This document shows positions 1 through 5,691 of a stretch of 5,691 nucleotides of DNA, in pieces. Numbering within the stretch: the first letter of the stretch is position 1; each line of letters opens with the position of its first letter. A model generated the notes under the pieces. That model ran no database searches. It was given only the letters and a program-made list of their open reading frames with translations, and was not told the DNA's origin. Made by a program: the position numbers and the translations under genes. The stretch comes from Pseudomonadota bacterium (lineage in GTDB: Bacteria; Pseudomonadota; Alphaproteobacteria; Rhodobacterales; Rhodobacteraceae): positions 1-5,691 of the forward strand of contig JAQBUS010000101.1 in NCBI GenBank assembly GCA_027623875.1, in the 5' to 3' direction.

Positions 1-1047
1 CGAAAGTAATGTTGAGTCAAAAAGGCGCCATTGTTCGTACCTTTCTAGGACATATGGTGCACCGAGATCTTCCCCTCTTCTGTATGCGTCAACTAAAATT
101 TCTGCGATTGAAGCGACATCGCGTAAGCCTAGATTCAAGCCTTGACCAGCTATTGGATGAATTCCATGAGCAGCGTCTCCTACTAGTGCTAACCGATCTG
201 CAATAAAACTATCTACAACAGTCATATTTAGAGGATATGTAAAGCGCTCACTACAAATATTGAAGCAACCCAGAAAATCCCCAAAAACAAACCTAAGTTC
301 TTTTGAGAATTTTTTATCATCAAGCGTTGACAACTTTAAGGCATGCTCTGAGGTTAGAGCCCAAACTATTGAAGAACGGTTCTTCTGGAGTGGTAAAATC
401 GCCAATGGTCCTGATGGCATAAAATATTGATAGGCAATTCCCATATGTGGTTGTTCATGTGTTACAGTAGTTACTATAGCACTTTGATTGTACTCCTTGA
501 CGCGTCGAGAAATCCCAGCCCTCTTTGCAGTTGAGCTTAATCTTCCATCACACGCTAAAATAATAGAAGCCTCAATAGTGTCACAATTTTCTAAGGTTAT
601 GTGTGCTTTTCCTGGATGAATTGAATGGTTGATTACTTTGTTTGAGATAATTTTAATATTAGAAGATCGTTTTATCTGCCCATAAAAAGCGTTGCGAAGA
701 GTATTATCTTCAATCATATAACCCATGGCTTCTGTATTTATTTCTTTATGATCAAAGTGCATTAAAAAAGGAGATGGCCCTTTATCTAAAGTTCCGTCAG
801 TTACTTTTATATCAAGTATTGGTTGTGCGTTGGGTTCAATTATAGCCCAAAGACCTAAGGCTTTCAGTAGGCTTTGTGAAGCCAGTGCCAGGGCATAGGC
901 CCGACCGTTAAATGTGTCTTCCATATCAGGTTTATAAGCAGGGTCGTCGATAAGAATAATGTCTAAACCAGCGGAGCCTAATGCTGTGGAGAGCGCGAGC
1001 CCGTTTAAACCACCACCAATAATAAGAATTTCTGCATTGTGTTTCAT
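1..1047 (-). CDS. ubiH: UbiH/UbiF/COQ6-family FAD-dependent ubiquinone biosynthesis hydroxylase (C-terminus cut by window edge)
   Basis: Reading the minus strand gives 349 uninterrupted residues that run off the left edge; the family is usually about 390-410 residues, so roughly 40-60 are missing. Seen: an N-terminal Rossmann strand with GGGLNG at residues 11-16 (FAD ADP-binding), GRAYALA at 48-54, the DG motif CDGR at 166-169, and the second FAD motif GDAAHGIHP at 290-298 followed by GQGLNLGLRD at 301-310. This set defines the UbiH/UbiF/VisC/COQ6 class of aromatic-ring monooxygenases, which use NAD(P)H and O2 to hydroxylate polyprenyl-phenol intermediates of ubiquinone, typically at the inner membrane. 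Which ring carbon is attacked cannot be told: alphaproteobacteria also have UbiL and UbiM types, so the symbol is provisional. In the DG motif the arginine usually found eight residues after the first residue aligns with A174. The start at 1047 is chosen because an AGAGG lies upstream and MKHNAEILIIGGG fits the family; an in-frame ATG at 1083 would add 12 residues without a visible ribosome site. It diverges from the amidase. Confidence 0.93.
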   Translation of the reverse strand, partial: MKHNAEILIIGGGLNGLALSTALGSAGLDIILIDDPAYKPDMEDTFNGRAYALALASQSLLKALGLWAIIEPNAQPILDIKVTDGTLDKGPSPFLMHFDHKEINTEAMGYMIEDNTLRNAFYGQIKRSSNIKIISNKVINHSIHPGKAHITLENCDTIEASIILACDGRLSSTAKRAGISRRVKEYNQSAIVTTVTHEQPHMGIAYQYFMPSGPLAILPLQKNRSSIVWALTSEHALKLSTLDDKKFSKELRFVFGDFLGCFNICSERFTYPLNMTVVDSFIADRLALVGDAAHGIHPIAGQGLNLGLRDVASIAEILVDAYRRGEDLGAPYVLERYEQWRLFDSTLLS

Positions 1048-1058
1048 AGGCTCGAATA

Positions 1059-1063
1059 CCTCT
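1059..1063 (-). promoter_or_regulatory. Probable ribosome binding site deciding the ubiH start
   Basis: On the minus strand this reads AGAGG, 11 bases before the ATG at 1047. The spacing is a little long but workable. The alternative in-frame ATG at 1083 has no purine-rich stretch before it, so this site favours the shorter protein. Confidence 0.45.
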
Positions 1064-1086
1064 GAAAACTTATGGTTGTCCATGGT

Positions 1087-1102
1087 GTTAATTGTGATTA
1101 AC
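1087..1102. promoter_or_regulatory. Perfect inverted repeat GTTAAT-TGTG-ATTAAC in the divergent intergenic region
   Basis: The 6-base arms match perfectly around a 4-base centre. The dyad lies between the divergently read hydroxylase and amidase, 31 bases before the amidase start. A further GTTAAT half-site sits at 1127-1132, directly against the amidase ATG. A perfect dyad placed in an 85-base divergent gap is the usual geometry of a repressor or activator operator, but no regulator gene is next to it and the arms are AT-rich, so chance is a real alternative. I could not place convincing -35 and -10 boxes for either direction. Confidence 0.3.
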
Positions 1103-1119
1103 TTAATATTTAAATTAGT

Positions 1120-1124
1120 AGGGA
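1120..1124 (+). promoter_or_regulatory. Ribosome binding site deciding the amidase start
   Basis: AGGGA lies 8 bases before the ATG at 1133. This supports that start over the upstream ATG at 959, which would need a 58-residue extension read entirely through the opposite-strand hydroxylase gene and the intergenic dyad. Confidence 0.55.
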
Positions 1125-1132
1125 TAGTTAAT

Positions 1133-2464
1133 ATGTCTGATGAATGGCTTAAAATGACAGCATGTGATTTAGGGCGTGGTATAGAAAATAGTATAATTGA
1201 TCCGTTAGACCTAACAGAAATTTATTTAAAGGCGGCTTCTGAGAGCCAGTTCAAGAATAGAATTTATGCGCGACTGACCGAAGAGCGAGCTTTAAGAGAA
1301 GCTGAGGAGGCTAGTGCGCGAGCAAAAGCAAAGTCGAGGAAGGGTTTATTAGACGGTGTCCCAATCTCTTGGAAAGATTTATTTGATACCACAGGAGTGG
1401 CTACGGAAGCTGGAACAGGATTGTTAAAAAACCGTATCCCAAGTGAGGATGCTTGGGTTCTTAAAAATGCAACAGCGGCTGGATTGGTATGCCTTGGTAA
1501 AACTCATATGAGTGAGTTAGCATTTTCTGGATTGGGACAAAATCCCATGACTGAAACCCCTCCTTGTGTAAATGATCATGATGCGGTTCCAGGCGGTTCT
1601 TCCTCAGGAGCTGCGGCATCAGTTGCATTTAATATTGCAGCGGCAGGTATTGGATCAGATACCGGTGGATCGGTAAGAATTCCGGCAGCATGGAATGATT
1701 TAGTTGGGTTAAAAACAACGATTGGAAGGCTTTCAGTTTCCGGAACCGTTCCGTTATGCCCCAGTTTTGATACTGTTGGACCATTATGTAGATCGGTTGA
1801 GGATGCAGCCTATCTACTGGGTGCTCTCGAAGGTAAAAAAGTAGAGAAACTGAAAGAAATTAATTTACGAAATGTTAAAGTAATGGTTTTGGAAACCGTT
1901 GCTCTCGAAAATGTGAGACCTAAAGTCCTTTCGGGCTTTAATCAATCAATCAATTTATTAAAAGAAGCGGGTGCTTCAATTGAATTTAGAGAAATTTCTG
2001 AAATTTCTGAGATGATGTCTTTAACAGCCACTCTCTTTCCATCTGAGGCTTATGCTACATGGAAAACAGAGATAGAAGCATCTCCTGAACTAATGTTTCC
2101 TGAGATTTTAGAAAGATTCATGCTTGGTTCTGGTGTTTTGGCCTCTGATTATATTAGGAGTTGGAAAAGGTTAAATGAGATTCGCGATATTTGGTTAAAT
2201 CAAACAAAAGAATTTGATATTGTAGCACTGCCAACGTCGCCAATTTTACCACCAAATGCTCAAAGGTTAATCAGTGACAGTGATTATTATAAAACTGAAA
2301 ACTTGATGTCTTTACGTAATACCCGAATTGGAAATCTTTTGGGTTTGGCTGCCTTAACACTTCCTACCCATGAACCTTCAGTAGGTTTGATGTTGATGTC
2401 AAAGCCATATTCAGAAGAGAAATTATTGGCTGTCGGCTCAGAGATAGAGAAAATCCTTTTTTAA
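1133..2464 (+). CDS. Amidase-signature family hydrolase (GatA-related amidase)
   Basis: A 443-residue protein of the amidase signature (AS) family, which cleaves amide C-N bonds; most stand-alone members are about 430-500 residues, so it looks full length. Seen: the catalytic triad is complete. Lysine is K81 in GVPISWKD (75-82), the cis-serine is S156 in PGGSSSGA (153-160), and the nucleophile is S180 in GSDTGGSVRIPA (174-185). The 24-residue spacing between S156 and S180 equals that in GatA and FAAH. The family's usual FKPT after the signature reads LKTT at 193-196. A C-terminal ALPTSPILPPN stretch (about 365-375) is also typical. No signal peptide is visible, so it is probably cytoplasmic. 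There is no gatC or gatB beside it, and the context argues for a general amidase rather than the tRNA amidotransferase subunit; the physiological substrate is unknown. The start at 1133 is backed by AGGGA eight bases upstream. It may be read with the downstream aminotransferase across a 117-base gap. Confidence 0.92.
   Translation: MSDEWLKMTACDLGRGIENSIIDPLDLTEIYLKAASESQFKNRIYARLTEERALREAEEASARAKAKSRKGLLDGVPISWKDLFDTTGVATEAGTGLLKNRIPSEDAWVLKNATAAGLVCLGKTHMSELAFSGLGQNPMTETPPCVNDHDAVPGGSSSGAAASVAFNIAAAGIGSDTGGSVRIPAAWNDLVGLKTTIGRLSVSGTVPLCPSFDTVGPLCRSVEDAAYLLGALEGKKVEKLKEINLRNVKVMVLETVALENVRPKVLSGFNQSINLLKEAGASIEFREISEISEMMSLTATLFPSEAYATWKTEIEASPELMFPEILERFMLGSGVLASDYIRSWKRLNEIRDIWLNQTKEFDIVALPTSPILPPNAQRLISDSDYYKTENLMSLRNTRIGNLLGLAALTLPTHEPSVGLMLMSKPYSEEKLLAVGSEIEKILF
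1991..2008 (+). repeat. Tandem duplication of a 9-base unit inside the amidase gene
   Basis: GAAATTTCT occurs twice in immediate succession, in frame, giving Glu-Ile-Ser-Glu-Ile-Ser. The two copies are identical at every base, including the wobble positions. It lies in the variable C-terminal half of the amidase, away from the catalytic residues, and keeps the frame. Confidence 0.7.
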
Positions 2465-2581
2465 GGTACTAAAAAGACACAGTTTTATGGAGTTCATTTC
2501 TTATTTTTATTTGTTTTTATAGACCTCAATCAAAACAAAGGTTAAATTAATTTTTAACGGGGCACTAATGATCCTGATTTT
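2465..2581. other. Intergenic gap between amidase and aminotransferase
   Basis: These 117 AT-rich bases hold a T-rich run around 2499-2519 that no stable hairpin precedes, so it is not a convincing intrinsic terminator. They also hold an imperfect-looking dyad (2541-2558) and a possible short leader ORF (2568-2585). No clear -35/-10 pair was found. Whether the aminotransferase is read from the amidase promoter or from its own cannot be settled from the sequence. Confidence 0.6.
2541..2558. promoter_or_regulatory. Inverted repeat GTTAAA-N6-TTTAAC upstream of the aminotransferase
   Basis: Six-base arms match perfectly around the centre TTAATT. It lies 23 bases before the aminotransferase ATG. 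The stem is almost all A/T and no T-run follows, so it is a poor terminator; an operator or chance is more likely. The arms resemble the GTTAAT/ATTAAC dyad at 1087-1102, but the centre is 6 rather than 4 bases. Confidence 0.2.
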
Positions 2582-2585
2582 ATGA
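2568..2585 (+). other. Possible five-codon leader ORF overlapping the aminotransferase start
   Basis: ATG at 2568 opens a frame coding Met-Ile-Leu-Ile-Leu that stops at TGA 2583-2585, overlapping the aminotransferase ATG (2582-2584) in an ATGA arrangement. GGGG at 2559-2562, five bases before it, is a better-placed ribosome site than anything before the aminotransferase ATG itself. This is the geometry of translational coupling, but so short an ORF can easily arise by chance. Confidence 0.2.
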
Positions 2586-3781
2586 GGCATAGTAGGTCAA
2601 TGACCTTTCCAGAGCGGTTTTCAAAGCTGCCAGAGTACGCGTTTCCGCGCTTACGGGCACTTCTTAACGGAATTAATCCTGCTAAGGAACCAATTGATAT
2701 GACAATCGGCTCCCCTCGTCATCCATTTCCACAATGGATATCCAGTTTAATTATGGATAACATGCAGGAGTTTTGCGGATATCCACCTAATGATGGGACT
2801 GCAGAGTTAAGAATTGCGATTAGTAAATGGATGACATTCCGTTATGATGTAAATTATAATTATGAGACTCAGATTTTCCCTTTAAATGGCACTAGAGAGG
2901 GGCTGTTCAGTGCTTCTTTAGCATTATGCCCCGAAAAAGTATCTGGAAGACAACCAGTCATTTTGATTCCTAACCCTTTTTATCAAGTTTATTCAGTAGC
3001 GGCGTATGCTGTAAATGCTGAAACTGTCTATGTAGAGGCAACAAAGGAAAGCGGTTTTCTTCCAGACTATTCCACTCTGGCGCCGGAGGTTTTAAATAGA
3101 ACCGCGATTCTTTATGTTTGTTCTCCATCAAATCCGCAAGGTGCTGTCGCTTCCCGAGCATATTGGATAAAACTTCTAAAACTTGCTGAACAGTATAATT
3201 TTAAGATTTTCTGTGATGAGTGTTATTCAGAGATATATAAAGTTGAGAAACCTCTTGGTATAATAACGGTATCTAACGAACTTGGGTGCTCGCCTGAGAG
3301 AGTTGTGTTGTTTAATTCTCTTTCTAAGAGATCAAATCTGGCGGGCCTACGATCCGGTTTTGCAGCTAGTGGGCCAGAAAACATTAAGGCTATGAAGACA
3401 CTTAGGAATTACGGAGGTGCTCCTCTATCTCTTCCTTTACAGCGGGTATCTGAGAAAGTTTGGGGTGACGAAACTCATGTCCAAGGTAATCGAAAGTTAT
3501 ACCAAGAAAAATCAGAGTTAGCCGATAAAATTTTTAAAGGGGTTCCCGGGTATTGCTCTCCCGAAGCAGGTTTCTTTTTGTGGTTGCCAGTTCATAACGG
3601 AGAAACTGCTGCAAAAACGCTCTGGGAAAAAACAGGAGTCAAAGTACTGCCAGGAAAATACTTAGGTAGAGATTATAATGGTAAAAACCCAGGCGAATAT
3701 TATATTCGAGTAGCTTTAGTTGCTCCGCTTGAAGAGGCCCGATCAGGGTTAACAAATATTAAAAATTTTTTATATGCGTAA
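2582..3781 (+). CDS. PLP-dependent class I/II (fold type I) aminotransferase, DapC-like
   Basis: A 399-residue cytoplasmic aminotransferase of normal length. Seen: PNDGTAELR at 69-77, the cofactor-stacking NPFYQVY at 131-137 with Y134, SPSNPQG at 181-187 with N184, DECYSEIY at 212-219 with D212 (pyridine nitrogen) and Y215, the Schiff-base lysine K249 in SLSKRSN (246-252), the phosphate-binding R257, and the substrate-carboxylate R376 in YIRVAL. All key residues are present. The N-terminal PEYAFPRLRALL and the overall pattern recall the type of enzyme annotated as N-succinyldiaminopimelate aminotransferase (DapC), which acts in lysine and meso-diaminopimelate synthesis; the true amino donor and acceptor are not readable here, so no symbol is given. 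The start is uncertain: ATG 2582 has no good ribosome site of its own, though a mini-ORF may couple to it. An in-frame ATG at 2600 (residue 7, MTFPERF) fits the family N-terminus and follows AGTAGGT, but with only two bases between. It ends 16 bases before ftsK, so the two are probably one operon. Confidence 0.92.
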   Translation: MRHSRSMTFPERFSKLPEYAFPRLRALLNGINPAKEPIDMTIGSPRHPFPQWISSLIMDNMQEFCGYPPNDGTAELRIAISKWMTFRYDVNYNYETQIFPLNGTREGLFSASLALCPEKVSGRQPVILIPNPFYQVYSVAAYAVNAETVYVEATKESGFLPDYSTLAPEVLNRTAILYVCSPSNPQGAVASRAYWIKLLKLAEQYNFKIFCDECYSEIYKVEKPLGIITVSNELGCSPERVVLFNSLSKRSNLAGLRSGFAASGPENIKAMKTLRNYGGAPLSLPLQRVSEKVWGDETHVQGNRKLYQEKSELADKIFKGVPGYCSPEAGFFLWLPVHNGETAAKTLWEKTGVKVLPGKYLGRDYNGKNPGEYYIRVALVAPLEEARSGLTNIKNFLYA

Positions 3782-3797
3782 AGATTGGAAATAAAGT

Positions 3798-5691
3798 ATG
3801 GCTTTTCAAACTAGGAAGCCCCAACCAATAATGGATAATCACGTAAAGGTCATTATTGACAGAAAGAGCCGTGAGCTCTTGGGTTTATGTTTGCTTGCTG
3901 TGGGGGGTATTTTTCTTCTGATACTGTTCTCTTATAGTCCTAAAGACCCTGGCTGGTTATCAGCTACTGGAGCAAGTCCAACGAATATAATGGGCCAATT
4001 TGGAGCATCTGTTTCGAGCTCACTTTTCATGATTATTGGTTTCAGCTCTTGGTCTATACCACTAATATTTATATCTTGGGGTGTAAGGTTTTTAGCTCAT
4101 AAAGGTTCGACAAGGGCAATTGGAAGGCTAATTTTTGCGCCTATAGCGATAGCATCTATTTCGATCTATGCTTCAACATATATACCTAACCCAGAGTGGA
4201 GTAATCCCTTTGGTATTGGGGGTCTTTTCGGAGATATGGTTCTAGGGAGTATAATAACTATTATTTCTGCCACTGAAGCTATACACTTGACGGCCTTATC
4301 TGGCACTCTTTTGTTAATTAGCGGAGGGCTATTACTTTTTATTTTAGGATTTGAAAAGAGCGAGTTAAAGGCATTTTTTAATTTTTTAATTAGAACTATG
4401 TTATTAATCTATTTCAACATTACCAAAGCTTTGGCCCGGTTGGTTTATCTACTGGTCGTTTGGACGATTAAAATAAATAGAATTATGTTTGTGAAGGAGG
4501 AATCTTTTTCTGATTCTGCTGAAGATACAGTAAATCAGTGGGAACTCCAGCAAGGTAAAGACTTCCAGGATGGTTCAAATAATAATTTAGGGAGTAAGTT
4601 CTATTCAGTATTAAAGAAAGTTTTCTTTAATACTGATGACTTCAAGAAAAATCTTAATTTCGAACCAGCATTATCCCATAAGAATGTATTAGATGCAGAA
4701 GATCGAATAAGTTCAAAAATTTCTTCAATAATTCAGAGTCGGCGTGAAAGTAGTGGTAATATTGATAATAACCAATTTGACGTTGATTTGAAGGACTTGG
4801 CTTTTAGTCCAGATGATAATGAAGACGATTGGACGGAGGGTTTTGAAAGAGCTGATAGCTCTGAGGGTTCTGATAATATTTATGGAAGTCCTAGAATTCG
4901 GAATTCTAATAATTCAGATGGTAAGCCTATGATTGAATACCCGATCAAAAAAAATACAACACCATCCCGAAAAGCTCAAACTGACGCACAACCTAATTTG
5001 AAGTTTGAAGATGTGGGTTCTAAATACGAACTTCCACCACTTAGTCTTCTAAAAAATATTTCTATTATTGAACGTCAGCAAGTAAGCGAAGAGGCATTGG
5101 AAGAGAATGCAAGGATGCTAGAGGCTGTTCTAGATGATTATGGAGTCAAAGGAGATATAGTATCCGTGCGTCCGGGCCCAGTGGTTACAATGTACGAATT
5201 AGAGCCAGCACCGGGACTCAAAGCATCTAGAGTTATAGGTTTGGCTGACGATATAGCTCGATCTATGTCTTCACTATCAGCTCGTGTTTCAACGGTACCA
5301 GGACGTTCAGTTATAGGTATCGAGTTACCTAACATTAACAGAGAGATGGTTGGGTTTAGAGAAATATTATCATCCAGAGAGTTTGGAGACGGCAAACAAA
5401 AACTCGGCCTTGCACTCGGAAAAGATATTGGAGGTGTTCCGGCTGTAGCAGATCTCGCAAAGATGCCTCATTTATTAATTGCTGGGACTACTGGATCTGG
5501 AAAATCTGTAGCTATTAATACGATGATTTTAAGTCTTTTATACAAGCTGACGCCTGAAGAGTGCAGAATGATTATGATTGATCCAAAAATGCTCGAGCTT
5601 AGTGTGTACGATGGGATACCTCACCTATTATCCCCCGTCGTCACCGATCCGAAAAAGGCTGTAGTGGCTCTTAAGTGGGCTGTGGGAGAAA
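3798..5691 (+). CDS. ftsK: DNA translocase FtsK (N-terminal 631 residues; C-terminus beyond the window)
   Basis: An open frame of 631 residues reaches the right edge without a stop. FtsK anchors at the division septum and pumps double-stranded DNA to finish chromosome segregation. Seen in order: a short basic N-terminus, hydrophobic segments at about 27-46, 74-97, 110-128, 138-158 and 164-186, with another possible one at 199-224; the characteristic DPGW after the first segment (50-53); a low-complexity linker at about 232-408 rich in Ser, Asn and Asp; the alpha domain at about 425-540 with RPGPVVTMYELEP (458-470); and the start of the RecA-like motor, with Walker A GTTGSGKS at 563-570 and Walker B ending in D595 (MIMIDPKMLEL). 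The rest of the motor and the DNA-reading gamma winged helix lie outside the window, so presence of gamma is untested. The ATG at 3798 has TGGAA about eight bases upstream; a second in-frame ATG at 3831 is less likely. The gene lies 16 bases after the aminotransferase and is probably co-transcribed. The usual gene after ftsK in such genomes, lolA, would be off the edge. Confidence 0.97.
   Translation, partial: MAFQTRKPQPIMDNHVKVIIDRKSRELLGLCLLAVGGIFLLILFSYSPKDPGWLSATGASPTNIMGQFGASVSSSLFMIIGFSSWSIPLIFISWGVRFLAHKGSTRAIGRLIFAPIAIASISIYASTYIPNPEWSNPFGIGGLFGDMVLGSIITIISATEAIHLTALSGTLLLISGGLLLFILGFEKSELKAFFNFLIRTMLLIYFNITKALARLVYLLVVWTIKINRIMFVKEESFSDSAEDTVNQWELQQGKDFQDGSNNNLGSKFYSVLKKVFFNTDDFKKNLNFEPALSHKNVLDAEDRISSKISSIIQSRRESSGNIDNNQFDVDLKDLAFSPDDNEDDWTEGFERADSSEGSDNIYGSPRIRNSNNSDGKPMIEYPIKKNTTPSRKAQTDAQPNLKFEDVGSKYELPPLSLLKNISIIERQQVSEEALEENARMLEAVLDDYGVKGDIVSVRPGPVVTMYELEPAPGLKASRVIGLADDIARSMSSLSARVSTVPGRSVIGIELPNINREMVGFREILSSREFGDGKQKLGLALGKDIGGVPAVADLAKMPHLLIAGTTGSGKSVAINTMILSLLYKLTPEECRMIMIDPKMLELSVYDGIPHLLSPVVTDPKKAVVALKWAVGE
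4494..4501 (+). other. Canonical Shine-Dalgarno-like motif inside ftsK
   Basis: AAGGAGGA within the codons for residues 233-235 (Lys-Glu-Glu) is the closest match to the anti-Shine-Dalgarno complement that I see in the window. It lies just after the last hydrophobic segment and at the start of the linker. No ATG, GTG or TTG stands at a proper distance after it, so it is not a start site; a ribosome pause or simple codon coincidence are the options. Confidence 0.4.
4892..4908. repeat. 17-base perfect palindrome in the ftsK linker
   Basis: TAGAATTC-G-GAATTCTA has 8-base perfect arms around one base. It lies within the codons for the linker residues Pro-Arg-Ile-Arg-Asn-Ser-Asn (about 365-371), where protein sequence is weakly constrained. 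No function is known; it could form a small hairpin in mRNA or be a chance palindrome. Confidence 0.6.

Noticed and set aside
9..206. Plus-strand 65-residue open frame
   Set aside because: It is the shadow of the minus-strand hydroxylase, across its second FAD motif, and codes nothing recognisable.
959..1132. A 58-residue N-terminal extension of the amidase from ATG 959, containing a hydrophobic stretch that could pass for a membrane anchor
   Set aside because: It is read through the opposite-strand hydroxylase gene and the intergenic dyad, lacks family similarity, and the ATG at 1133 has a good ribosome site and fits the usual amidase length.
1048..1132. Sigma-70 promoters for the divergent genes (for example TTGTCC at 1076 with TAATAT at 1104)
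   Set aside because: Spacing is 22 bases and box matches are weak; no other pair was better, so no promoter is called.
1133..2464. Assignment of the amidase as gatA, the glutamyl-tRNA amidotransferase subunit
   Set aside because: The triad is shared by all amidase-signature enzymes, no gatC or gatB is adjacent, and nothing specific to GatA was seen.
2499..2519. T-rich run after the amidase as an intrinsic terminator
   Set aside because: No GC-containing hairpin precedes it; the run is broken and sits in a generally AT-rich gap.
2970..3161. Minus-strand 63-residue open frame
   Set aside because: It lies inside the aminotransferase gene, whose frame carries clear motifs there.
5138..5395. 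Minus-strand 85-residue open frame
   Set aside because: It lies opposite the conserved alpha domain of FtsK and has no recognisable features.
1..5691. Mobile elements, CRISPR arrays, tRNA or rRNA genes, toxin-antitoxin or defence genes
   Set aside because: No transposase, terminal repeats, repeat-spacer pattern or RNA gene signature was seen; all coding space belongs to four housekeeping-type genes.

Overview
The window is a piece of chromosome from a low-GC proteobacterium, most likely a marine-type alphaproteobacterium. The reasons are the AT-rich codon use (third positions mostly A or T), a UbiH-family ubiquinone hydroxylase, and the gene order amidase, aminotransferase, ftsK. From memory, that order resembles Rhodobacterales-like genomes; this placement is recall and inference, not a search result. 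I see no insertion sequence, prophage, CRISPR array, tRNA or rRNA. It reads as a stable core-genome neighbourhood rather than an accessory island.

Layout. Positions 1-1047 on the minus strand hold a flavin-dependent UbiH/COQ6-type hydroxylase. Its N-terminus is complete and its C-terminus runs off the left edge. A short divergent intergenic region (1048-1132) contains a perfect GTTAAT-N4-ATTAAC dyad. On the plus strand follow an amidase-signature hydrolase (1133-2464), a 117-base gap with a second, looser GTTAA-type dyad and a possible five-codon leader ORF, a PLP-dependent class I/II aminotransferase (2582-3781), and after only 16 bases ftsK (3798 to the right edge). The ftsK part present covers the membrane domain, the linker, the alpha domain and the start of the motor with Walker A and B.

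How the genes relate. UbiH serves ubiquinone synthesis and is transcribed away from the rest. The aminotransferase and ftsK are probably co-transcribed; the amidase may be in the same operon or a separate unit. FtsK moves DNA at the division septum. If the aminotransferase is a DapC-type enzyme it would feed lysine and meso-diaminopimelate synthesis, and so cell-wall growth, but substrate cannot be read from sequence. All four reading frames are intact, with catalytic residues present in the three enzymes and the nucleotide-binding motifs present in FtsK. I did not find a convincing new biological system. The points worth a second look are small: the dyads, the leader ORF, a canonical Shine-Dalgarno-like motif inside ftsK at the membrane-linker junction, and two minor sequence repeats.
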